Source of the DNA: Styela clava
Lineage: Eukaryota > Chordata > Ascidiacea > Stolidobranchia > Styelidae
Direction: 5' to 3'
NCBI RefSeq assembly: GCF_964204865.1
Contig: NC_135258.1
Span: forward strand, 21,665,083 to 21,729,082
Length of the DNA: 64,000 bases
Part shown: in pieces, positions 1-9,600 of the stretch
How the letters are laid out: the number at the start of each line of letters is the position of its first letter
Position numbering within the stretch: position 1 is the stretch's first letter
Program-made: the position numbers and the translations under genes
Notes under the pieces: generated by a model
Databases searched by the model: none
What the model was told of the DNA's origin: nothing
What the model saw: only the letters and a program-made list of their open reading frames with translations

Positions 1-551
1 TTTGAGATGTGCTTGTAACATTGACTCCGTTCAATTGCAATGCTGACACTCCGATTATTTTTAAAGATAAAACCTCCTGAAAAATCCCTAAATCTGCTGT
101 AAATTCTCATGGAGTAAAATTTATTTCAGTACAATAAAAATTGATGGATATACTTCGGATTAATTATCTCATATATCATCACAAACCGGGGAAAAATCGT
201 GTTTTCAACCTTGTTTAATGATAACACGAAAATTTTCTACGACAATTTTAAAGTAATGGATAAAAGGCAAATCCCACCCACAATTAACCGTGTTTCGATT
301 TTAGTGACGGTATGTTCCTAAACGGCGACCAAACATAATGTGCGCCGTAAGCATGCGAAATTTTGCGATTTTGCGACTAGAAAAGCGTTTTTAGACTGTC
401 GCGGGACTCAACAAAACTGATATTGTTTACGGTTTTATTTTCAGTATTTTATAATGCCGCTTTTCAATCAAATTTAGATCGCGGTTTTACTCCTTTCGTC
501 TTTAGAACCTCGCCACCGATGAACGTATAATAACTCACGAATTCACAATTC
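1..551. other. Gene-free AT-rich sequence
   Basis: No reading frame, splice-flanked exon or recognisable repeat was found here. It abuts the tandem repeat that starts near 552. Confidence 0.4.
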
Positions 552-903
552 GGTGCAAAGTACAAAAATAAAATAATTATCATGTTTATCGTGGCACAAA
601 TTTATGATTTAGAAAGAATAAAAACCGACGTAAGGGTATTTACGGCCTAAATAACACGCTGATGAAAACATGGCGATTTTAGCAGATGGCAATTGCACGC
701 TTTTTCAGTTTTCACATTTCCGTGCGGGTACAAAAATAAAATAATTATCATTGTTCCCGCGGCACAAATTTGTGATTTGAATGGAATAAACACCAATGTA
801 AAGGGCGTTCACGGCATAAATAATATGCCGCGTTGATAAAAAACGAACGGCGATTTTAGCAGAAGGCAATCGCACGTGTTATCGGCAACTTTTTCACTTT
901 TCA
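552..903. repeat. Two-copy tandem repeat, unit about 170 bp
   Basis: Two diverged direct copies lie head to tail, at about 552-720 and 721-903. Both contain acaaaaataaaataattatc, then a cggcacaaattt-like block, a run of aataaa, and end in ggcgattttagcag followed by ggcaat(t/c)gcacg. The copies differ by substitutions and small indels, so the duplication is not recent. No coding potential is visible. It could be a local duplication or the inside of an unidentified element. Confidence 0.7.
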
Positions 904-1076
904 GAAAATTCAAAAAAAGGGGGGGGGGGGTTCGTGACTGGCATATCAGAATTGTGATGTAACAATGAGCTCAAGACAGTTCTTCCCGTGAATGAAATTT
1001 TATATTTCATTATTTTTAAATACCAGAGTTTAGAAGCTAAATTGAAACATTGGGAAAGCTGAAAATTCGTCCTTCT

Positions 1077-1165
1077 CCTCTTAGATTGACGACCTTGTCG
1101 CGACCCATTTTTAAACCTTCCGCGACCCATGTTTGGGTCGCGACCCATACTTTAAGAACCACTGG
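1077..1165 (-). mobile_element. Terminal fragment of a hAT-type element
   Basis: On the minus strand this reads cagtggttcttaaagtatgg followed by repeated gggtcgcgaccc blocks. That matches the terminus of the element at 49830-50348, which begins cagcggttcccaaactatgg and then gggtcgcgaccc. Only one end is clear. The opposite terminus was not found, so this is a truncated copy. Confidence 0.55.
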
Positions 1166-2074
1166 ATTAGAAGTTAGAACGGTAAACTCTCGTTGTTTAT
1201 CAAATTTAAAGTAAGTGAATTCGCGATATTTCGATCACTTTTGGGTTTTCTCCGACTTGCGGCCGCGAGACCTCTTCAAAAGTTTTTGCGGTCATTCAAC
1301 CTTGAACCACTGTGAGGTAGACTACTAGGTACCAGTAAAATTTCAAACTACAGTTGTACTTGTATCCTTTGGTATTTCGATTTAGGTTGAGACTGAAGGC
1401 ATGAATCTTTATTGTCACACTCCCTCAGGATTAGAGCTCAACCGATATATCGTCCCGATATTGCGTGTTTGCCGATGTATCATATCGGCAGTGAACGGCC
1501 GATATTTATATCGGCTATAACAGGTAAAAGCTAAAAATGTTCGTAAAAGTTGTTTTATTTACTGTTGCTGGTTGTGATTATTTTTAATGGATAATACCCC
1601 TATGTGGTTTATTGTTTTTATAATTAAATTACACATGAGTTGGGAACCAAAGTCTTCAGTGCTTAGGGCAACAAAGGGGTTTAATCCGCCCCTGCCTAAT
1701 CTATCCAGCTAATTTCGAATGCCCCTCTCAACAGTCTATTTCAGGGGTTCTCAACCTTTTTTTCTGTCAAGTACCCCCCGACCAAATCTGATCGTAATTT
1801 AAGAAGTTCGTCAAAAATTATTTCCACAAAAACAACAGAATCGCCCTGTCCATGCATAATATGCTAAAAATATTCAAGACCATTTGACGTTTCCTCTGGT
1901 TACTCGGTCCAAACCATTTCCAGTTAATAATGATTAAACGATGTGCTGGTATATGACACGCAGGTAACAAAAACGTGGGAATCGATAGACATACGTTGTG
2001 CATAACTACGCGTATTATCTGTGACAAGCTGTAATTATATGAAACAAAGTTAAAACTTACATGTCGTCTACAAC
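1166..2074. other. Intergenic sequence with faint transposon ends
   Basis: No gene is seen. About 1432-1520 is rich in CGATATATCGG-like words (ccgatatatcg, atatcggc), a pattern common in hAT miniature elements. At 1742 the sequence caggggttctcaacc looks like another hAT terminus. Neither has a convincing partner end, so neither is called as an element. Confidence 0.35.
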
Positions 2075-2082
2075 AGTATAAC

Positions 2083-2557
2083 CAGTGGTGGGATTCAAAT
2101 TTTTTGTCAGTCGGTTCCATCACAAAAGTCATATTTTTTTAGCAAACAAACTGATTATTTTTAATTACTTCCTAATTGACATTTCAAAGTAATGGTTAAG
2201 TAAGCATCATCATGTCAAAATTAGCATCGAAATTTTTGATGATGTTGAGGATCGTTTATATTGCTGTATATATTATATACTCGTTGATAATGAACTTAAA
2301 AACCTGAAGGTGTATGATCTATTGAAAACACACTACAGTTATAAAACTTAACACAATGTATAACAGTTACGTGCGAACTTGATCAACTCACATTTTGAAA
2401 CAAACACGTGAGCTACTTGATCTCATAAATCAGTGTTTCAGATAAGATGAAAAAATCCATTGACAGTAACTAGTAATGCTAACCGGTTCGCTGATCTCAT
2501 AAAATTCAATGAGACGGTTCTATAGAACCGGTGCGAACCGGCTGAATCCCACCACTG
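2083..2557. mobile_element. Non-autonomous hAT element with perfect 8-bp target duplication
   Basis: The 475-bp element starts cagtggtgggattcaaa and ends, on the opposite strand, cagtggtgggattcagcc. The terminal inverted repeats are therefore identical for the first 15 bases. It is flanked on both sides by agtataac (2075-2082 and 2558-2565), an exact 8-bp target site duplication as expected for hAT transposition. It has no transposase frame. The subterminal ggttc/gaacc words are shared with widely dispersed hAT families of this terminal type. Confidence 0.85.
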
Positions 2558-2644
2558 AGTATAACTATAACCTATTGTTTTGTGGTACAAAATTGGCCTA
2601 TGTATCGTTTTTTTCTGAATTGTTCTTCGAAACTGTAACAATAA

Positions 2645-3082
2645 CAGAGGTTCTAAAATGGGGTGACGCGGCGCACTGGTGATTTGCTAAGTGCGCCTCA
2701 AAATTAACAGAATTGTGTTAAACATGATTGATTGAATATTTTACATGTTGTATTTATCATAAATGTTTTATTATTTCTTATTTTAAACGCTATACTTATG
2801 AATCAATACATTCATATATTTATTTGCTGAATCAAGTTTATCGAACGGGAGGGATTTTTATATTTCGAAGGAAAATCAGGCAGATATAAGGAAGAAGAGT
2901 TCCCCCGAAGCATTCATTCTTTAGGCCTATACATACTTACAAACTTTAAAAGGCATGAAGTACACAATAACGATCACGAAATTGAGTTTTATTTAAAAGC
3001 AGCAATTTTTTTTGTTCAAGTGCGCGCTGTTCTCTATCCTGATTATTTTTGCGCCTAGTTACAAAAAGTTTGGGAACCACTG
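2645..3082. mobile_element. Probable hAT-like miniature element
   Basis: It begins cagaggttctaaaatgg and ends aagtttgggaaccactg, whose reverse complement is cagtggttcccaaactt. The ends are imperfect inverted repeats of hAT type. The words gtgcgc and gcgcc occur near both ends. The flanking octamers do not match, so the boundaries or the integrity of the element are uncertain. Confidence 0.45.
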
Positions 3083-3087
3083 GGAAT

Positions 3088-3420
3088 TTCGTTTTAACTT
3101 CGTGCTCATATATTTGAGCACTGTTCTCTTGTGGGACACAAAATGGACATACAGATCGATTCGTTATTATGTTTTAGTTATTAAAATTCTTGTTCTTGTT
3201 TTTTTTTTCTTATGAAGTACTGGGCAAATTCCTTTGCAATTTTCAATTGTCAAAGATTGTATTTTTTGATGGAAAGCTATGACTTTTATTTATTTCCAAA
3301 ATTTTTGTGGGCTTTAAGGCATTCGTATTTTTGGTGCGATGACGTCACCAAAGGGAAAGGTGCGCATCTTGTGGCGTTTTCCCGTTAGCGATCTGGTGGT
3401 CAGGCGGTATCGGTAGTCTA
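3088..3420 (+). repeat. Dispersed repeat family A, copy 1
   Basis: This block holds, in order, a word like ggacacaaaatggacata, a T-rich stretch, a region like caattgctttgcaattttca, tatgacttttatttatttc, a purine-rich segment, ttcgtatttttggtg and a gtggcg box. The same order occurs at 18110-18430. It also occurs on the minus strand in the flanks of the hAT at 35157-37879 and at about 60690-60800. No coding capacity is evident. The class is not identified. Confidence 0.6.
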
Positions 3421-3744
3421 CCGTGTTCCCACGAAAATAAGACTGGGTCTTAGTTCAATTGTTCTCCGAAAAATAACACTAGGGTTCATTTTTGGGGGGT
3501 GTCTTATATTTTCCATTTTAAAAAGACAAAATTCCAACGTAGAAAATTACGAGATTTTCAAAGATACAAAATTTAAAAAACGTTACCATTCCCCTATAAA
3601 TAACAAGTTTTTATTTAAAATAACTGCGAAACATAGATTATCAAGCATTTAAAACGTGTAGGAGAGATTTCCTGTATCGACTAGGTCTGGCGTTATTGAC
3701 TAAGTCTTATTTTAAGGGGAGGACTTATTTTCTGGGAAACACGG
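3421..3744. mobile_element. MITE with 23-bp inverted repeats and TA duplication
   Basis: The left end is ccgtgttcccacgaaaataa and the right end, reverse-complemented, is ccgtgtttcccagaaaataa. The dinucleotide TA flanks both sides. A TA duplication points to a Tc1/mariner-like or PIF-like mobiliser. It sits directly against the end of repeat A, which may have been its target. A degraded relative may lie inside the element at 49830-50348, near 50153. Confidence 0.7.
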
Positions 3745-4387
3745 TACTGTTACAGATTTGATAAGCGTACTACATTTTGGCGTTCGTTTTCATATATTTG
3801 CGAATCGCTCTCTTGTTTTATTTGTCACGCTAGCAAAAAAACAAACCTTTGACAAACAAGTTATTTTAAAGTTTTGAATCTACGGATATATTTTCATATA
3901 ATAAAACTGGGTAGGAACACATGGGTAATAGATTATGGAAACTGATATACCAAAGAGCTATATGCAATTTTACGCAAAGCTAAAAATAAAAGCAGAGTAA
4001 CTGAAAATCGTGCGAAAAATCTGAAAATTCTTTTTCTCTTTTTTTTATTTCTTCTTCATATGGGTCATCATACAAAATCAAATATATTCCTCTCCCAATT
4101 AGGGCAATCCATGACATGGAAACAATGCTTCTTTTTATAAAGTATTAGCGTTAATTAAATAGTACTTCTATACATTTCTTTTCTTCTGGCAAAAATGCAA
4201 TCATGACAGGTTTTGTTGAAATGCTTTTCATTGATTTTATTTTTTCTTCAATTACCACATTCGGCTCTAATTTTATAAATAAAACAAGAATACCTAAGAA
4301 TTTGCTACGCGAACTGAAGTATTTTACCAAAATCTGTATGGTTCACATTTGCGCTGAAATAGCCATATTCTATCAAATTTTCATATA

Positions 4388-4491
4388 CTAGCACCCTTGA
4401 GTGACGCATACCATATAGGCACACGAACCGCAAATCCATCTCTTATACTTCGCCCATTCAAATGATATGGTCTCACTACTCAAAGGTGCTG
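4388..4491. repeat. Short palindromic element
   Basis: The left arm tagcacccttgagtgacg pairs with the right arm, reverse-complemented cagcacctttgagtagtg, and a further ccatat block pairs in the same register. The arms are about 30 bases of a 104-bp unit. This is a fold-back MITE or hairpin remnant without coding sequence. Confidence 0.5.
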
Positions 4492-4499
4492 TATTTGCG

Positions 4500-4851
4500 C
4501 CTAAATTTTGATTTCATTGTTATGTATATTTAGTGTTGTGTTTTCTCTATTTATATATATTGTCTTGTCTTATAAACTCCCCTGTATGAACAGTTTTGTA
4601 TACTCCATCCTTACCACTTTCACTACACCAACCGACCCATTGCCCCACCTTGCACAACTGTCTATATAAGGGACCATATTATACATTTAATTTTTTGTTT
4701 TATATTTGTCAAAAGCGGTGCATGCCGCACATTTGTGTTTTGGGCCAGCACCGTCTTGTGCATACATCCCGTCTTGAATAATATTAATAATTGTTTATGT
4801 ATCACTATTACGAGACGGATAAACATACATACATACATTAAATTTTCGTTC
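4500..4851 (+). mobile_element. Possible LINE 3' end
   Basis: The segment ends with tgtttatgtatcactattac, gagacggataaa and then (acat)n. That arrangement resembles the 3' untranslated tail of CR1- or RTE-like LINEs, which often end in short tandem repeats. No reverse transcriptase motif is present, so the assignment is by tail shape only. Confidence 0.3.
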
Positions 4852-6079
4852 AAAAGTTTCGTTTCTTAGTCAAAAGAGAGAGTGACCTGAAAAATGACAG
4901 ATCATAGAAAATTTTCTCGCGGACTCTGCACTTTCGCTAAACGATGGATTATTCTATTTTAAATTTCTTTAGATTTAGAAGGTTGTTAAGTAAAAATCCT
5001 CGCAAAAGTACGTAGGGGCAAAACAACTGGATTTGGAACTCGATAGATCTTTGAAAACAAACGTGCTCCTGGTTTTCAATGAAGTCTATACCTAAACATG
5101 GAAGAAAGACACAAAGTCCGGCATTTGTATTACATTATCAACGAATATTTTCGGATTTGCCTATCTTTTAGTTATGACTTTTGACCTAATATGTTGTGAT
5201 TGTAGGTTATAGGTATGAAGTTCGGCATTCATAACAACCACCTTGCCTTTTTGCTTTATTTATATAGAAGAGTGGCTATCGCATACGTCGATGTGTTGAA
5301 GGATATCACAGGTTTGATAAATTAGGCTTTGTAAATCCAGAAAAATGCCGCATTAAATATCATACTAACAATGAGTCTTGCTTTTGAAAAAAATACCCGA
5401 TAAACCATATCAATGTGAATACCTATTTTTGTATTCCACAAAAATGAAAAATTATGGCTAGGTGCTCTCCCTAATTTTGTGGGATTCCGTGAAAATTTTT
5501 TAAGTTTTGAATCCTGTGTGCGAAGTCCAGACTAGCTGGGACCATTAGAATAATATTTTGTAGGGCAATATTTACGTCTTGATTGTCGGTTATACCTTTC
5601 ATCTCACCTTCTCATTCAGCACTGTGCTTGAACATAACTTCGAGACGTTCGACCATTTGACGCGTATTGCTACGAACGAACGCGTTTATTTTGGCCAATA
5701 TGTTTCCGTAGTGCTCATTCATAAAGTATTTTAAAAGATATTTAACTGTATACAAGAAACCCAATCTCGAATTCGAATTTTTTTGCTATTTATAATAACA
5801 ATATTTTAAAAACTATAAAGCGTTCCGGTAATATGTTTTGCCAATAAACCATTGTCGGACCTTGGCTGCGAACATATGAAGAATAGCCCACTATTCTTCA
5901 ACAGCCTTGTAACCTTTACTTGGAACAACAAAGTGTATATTCGACATCACAACTGACAAATTATTCTGTATCGTTTGTGTACGTACGCACCATCAAATAC
6001 CTTACAGTTAGTATAAAGATATTTTCTCGCCTATCAAAACTCATTGATGAGGTACAGAGATCTATACCAAAGAAAAAAA
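4852..6079. other. Gene-free intergenic stretch
   Basis: Short reading frames only. No splice-flanked conserved peptide or repeat was recognised. Confidence 0.35.
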
Positions 6080-6329
6080 GGTACTCATGTAGTATGTGAA
6101 CCAAGATGGAGGACACCGGAACGTAGTATGTGTACCAGGTTAGGGTTAGGCCATAATTTAAGGTACGAATACTACGGGAGTCTCTTGGCTAGTCCCCGAA
6201 CTCGTAATAGAACTAAAATAAGGAAAAGTGAAATAAAATTATGTCCTAACCCTAACCTGGTACACTGTGTACCGTACACATACTACGTTCCAGTATTTGT
6301 CATCTTGGTGCACATACTACGGGAGCGCC
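6080..6329. mobile_element. Palindromic MITE, family M, copy 1
   Basis: Long imperfect inverted repeats of about 80 bases flank a short centre. Each arm carries gtagtatgtg, ccaagatg, ggaacgtagtatgtgtac, ccaggttagggttagg and acataatt-type words. The centre holds agtccccgaactcgtaatag. Other copies are at 27883-27997, 33028-33259 and, truncated, 63190-63285. The ttagggttagg words belong to the element and are not telomeric. A spurious 106-residue reading frame covers this copy. Confidence 0.75.
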
Positions 6330-6358
6330 GAAAAAAAAAACGTTTTGTGAGCCGAATA

Positions 6359-6628
6359 TTATAAAATTACGCAACATTCGTCTTCAGGCTGCTTTAATGC
6401 TGGAATAGTGCGTAATTGCAATCGGCTAGTTTTCTTCTTCCGGCAACACAGAAAGAAGACTCGAAGGGATGATCTGTTTGGTGATTCTGGACGAAAAACA
6501 ATGTCTACCGAATCTTGGTCACGGTTTATTGAGTCTGTTATTGGTAGTTCTTGATGTGGAGACTGCCTTCCGAGTAATTGTTCTTCGGGGGCATCACGTT
6601 TGAACGTATATCTGCCGCTTTTAACGCC
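6359..6628 (-). CDS. Distal alternative last exon of the CaaX gene (89 residues)
   Basis: The acceptor is tttttcacag just above 6628. The exon enters in phase 0, like the proximal one, and also opens Gly-Val. It ends DECCVIL and TAA. The sequence between differs: it is basic and contains an internal FFLCCRKKK patch, whose Cys pair next to lysines could be an additional palmitoylation or membrane-binding site. Splicing exon 4 to this exon skips the proximal one and gives a 578-residue product. The shared start, phase and last five residues suggest exon duplication followed by divergence. An alternative is independent convergence on a CaaX end. Confidence 0.75.
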   Translation of the reverse strand, partial: GVKSGRYTFKRDAPEEQLLGRQSPHQELPITDSINRDQDSVDIVFRPESPNRSSLRVFFLCCRKKKTSRLQLRTIPALKQPEDECCVIL

Positions 6629-9600
6629 CTGTGAAAAACAAACACACACCGGGACTAAAATTCTATCTTATGATTTGTGTGAAGTTTTTATATTAATTCC
6701 TTAAGCTTACCTTCATATTGCGATCTTCAACATGGACAACCTAACTTTTAGATATCGTATTTTGCCTGCAAATATGTTATCCTCGTCAAGTCCTGCTGAC
6801 TAGTATCTCTATACTACGCTGCTGTGCATCACGTCGTATTTCCTGTTTGTCTATGCGCCTGTTCAGTACAGTAAACCATTGTGCATGATAATATAATACC
6901 GTTATGATCGAAACAGATACCAGGAACTAATGAGGACCAACACGCGTTCTATACGGTAGTCTTCAAGCATATGCGAATGCGATATGTCCATGAGCATCAA
7001 ATGACTTTCAATTAAATGATATAATTTGAAATCCTAGATCAATTGAAACGGAACGCTTTCTCTGTTTTCTGCATGGTGAAAACTTTCTAATAAAGTGTGA
7101 CAAGAATTCACAACCATTCATTTTTTCAGACAGATGCGATGACTAGGTTTATTATACTCACGCATGAATAGAATCCATCTAAATGGTGATATACTAGAGC
7201 AATGATTAAGTCATTATTTCGTGAGTCTTAATGAGAATGAATTAACGGATTTCACTTTAGTACAAAACCATCGCTTTGCTTATCTGGTGTATCACAAAAA
7301 CGAAGCGCTCACATTCCGATTTTCGACTCTATGCTCTTCGACTGTGGAAATTATGACTCAAACATACCCTACTCTACGACGGTGCATCTGTTTAAGATTT
7401 AGTCACTAAATCAGAACACCATTACCCATTATTACATTCGAACAATTTGAAGACACAAATGAAAAACACCGTTGCTTTTATTTCACTTTAAAAACAAAAA
7501 CAGACAATGACTGAAGTTGTGTCGTGAAAAAAAAACGTTAATTTCATAAAATTCTGATAAGACAGACAAGAACAAGAAGTATCGATTTCTTATCACATGA
7601 CCAAAAATAATGGAAAAAGTATGTATAACGTGCGTTACTAAAAGTTGTAAAAAATCGAATCCCTTCATTACCATGTTGTCGAATCGCGAAACATGTTTGC
7701 TATTTTAAACACTAAAGCCATTGAAATCCGACAATAACTATTGATTAAAGGATAGATCACATTATTAAATCGAATTTTTAAATAATTTCAAATCGAAACA
7801 AATAGTTTTAAAAACAAAATTTTATTACATTTATATCCATGTAGTGGCTCCAATTCGGGGTTTGCAACCGACTGGGGTAAAATGTAGAACCGTTATCATG
7901 CCGTTAATCATGCCGTTTTATAGAATTAAATTCATTTTCAGTGGTAAAATGTGAAACTTTATACAAATAAATGAAAACGTCAATTGGTCATTTGATTAAT
8001 AACTAACTGCGTTGTCGCCTGTAAAAAGCGAGTAGACCAAACACGGGTATTCCATGAATTTGTTATTTGAAATTTGCATCGAACTAAATGTCATAGAAAC
8101 TGTCACAAATCGTAAAAATTACGAAAATTCTTCAGTGTTTCTTCGTCACAATAACACAATACCTAGCAACAGATAGACAAGCCAACGAGTTATTATCCAA
8201 CACTGTAAAGTATACATACTTTACATACATTTTGAGACGACCATCCAGTTAAACATTGTCAAATTGTTATATCATGTCAGTTATCTAAAAAAGAATGGAA
8301 ACACATTGGATCAAATGTGTTCAATATGCTAAGCGGAACTGATTTATTTTTTCATCAAAATCTTAGATGAAAATATCCATTTTTAAATAATTTGGCAATC
8401 TTTTATTGTTTAGAATATGATTTTAGTTGGTAAAACCTGGATATGATTTAGATTTTGACTAATAAAACGTTGGCATAGAAAAGGGTTTAGAGAACTAAAC
8501 AAACTGGTTTTCTGTTATGTATAAAACTGAATTCCTGCGCCATTTCTACGCGGAGAACCACACTACATTTAGTAATACTATTTAATAATCTTTTAGAAAA
8601 AAAAATGGTTTTATAAAATGACACAGCAGCCTTTTTTTGCTTTATCGGGTGCTTCAATTTCTTCTCTAGACTCCGGTGTAGATTTTGTAGGTGCTTCTTC
8701 TAAAGGCACTTCTGCCAATTCCACATCCGGTGTAATTGCAGAGCCTCCTCGAGGTGGTTTAGTATGACCGTCTTTTTTTTCCGCTTTGGGTACGTTTTCC
8801 GTATTAGATTTGTCTGGTTCATTTTTCTGCACATCTACGCCCTATAAAAAGGGTAAGCAAAACAAAAACAAATTATTCATATAAGAACGATAAATATAAT
8901 AAGATTGTAGAATAACTTACTGATTTTGAAAGTTGTTCACTTTCCTGTGGTCGTTGTTCGGATTCTTCTATTTTTTCTTTGTCATCCTCAACAGCTTTTT
9001 CCTGTTCTGTAGTTTTTTGAGGTTCGTCCGTTATTTCTTCATTTTGATTTTTTGTTGTTTCGGGATCATCCCCCTGAGCAGTTTCAATCTCTTTTATATC
9101 AATAATTTCAGGTTCAGCTTCTTGTTTTTCTCCTGTTTCTATATTTTGACTTGTTTTTTGCAATTGTGTTTCTGTATCCGTACTAGTCTCAGCAGCAACT
9201 TCTTTTCGGTCTTCTTCTTGGTCACTACTACTGCTGCTGCTACTACTTGAAGAAGACGAGCTACTTTTTCTCTTGTTTTCATCATTGAGTTCCTTGAAAA
9301 TGAAAACGATTGCGAAAATAAAAGCGAAATATCATTTCATAAAATGCAGTTTAAAAATGCGCCATTACATACATACATTCAGCCTTAAGCCAACCTTGAG
9401 TATTTCGTGAAAACGCATTTTACCTACCTCAGATTGTTCCGCCCTCTTTTCTTCGGTTTCTGTTTCCTGTTCTGTTGTTGCCGGCGGTGGTGGAAGCTCG
9501 GCTACTTCAACGTCCAGTGTCGTGTCTTCAACTATGCTTGGAGGGGATGGCATGTCGCTTTGTTCTAATACCTGCGTTTCTATTGGCGGGACGGTAGGAC

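Noticed and set aside
2645..3082. Exact target duplication for this element
   Set aside because: The octamers aacaataa and ggaatttc do not match, so only the inverted ends are claimed.
6110..6270. Interstitial telomeric repeat (ttagggttagg, ccctaacccta)
   Set aside because: The words sit in inverted arms of a multi-copy MITE and are only two units long.
9365..9427. Extension of the large exon beyond 9428
   Set aside because: The frame continues only as read-through past a consensus donor (gaggtaggt); the next exon joins in phase at 9292.
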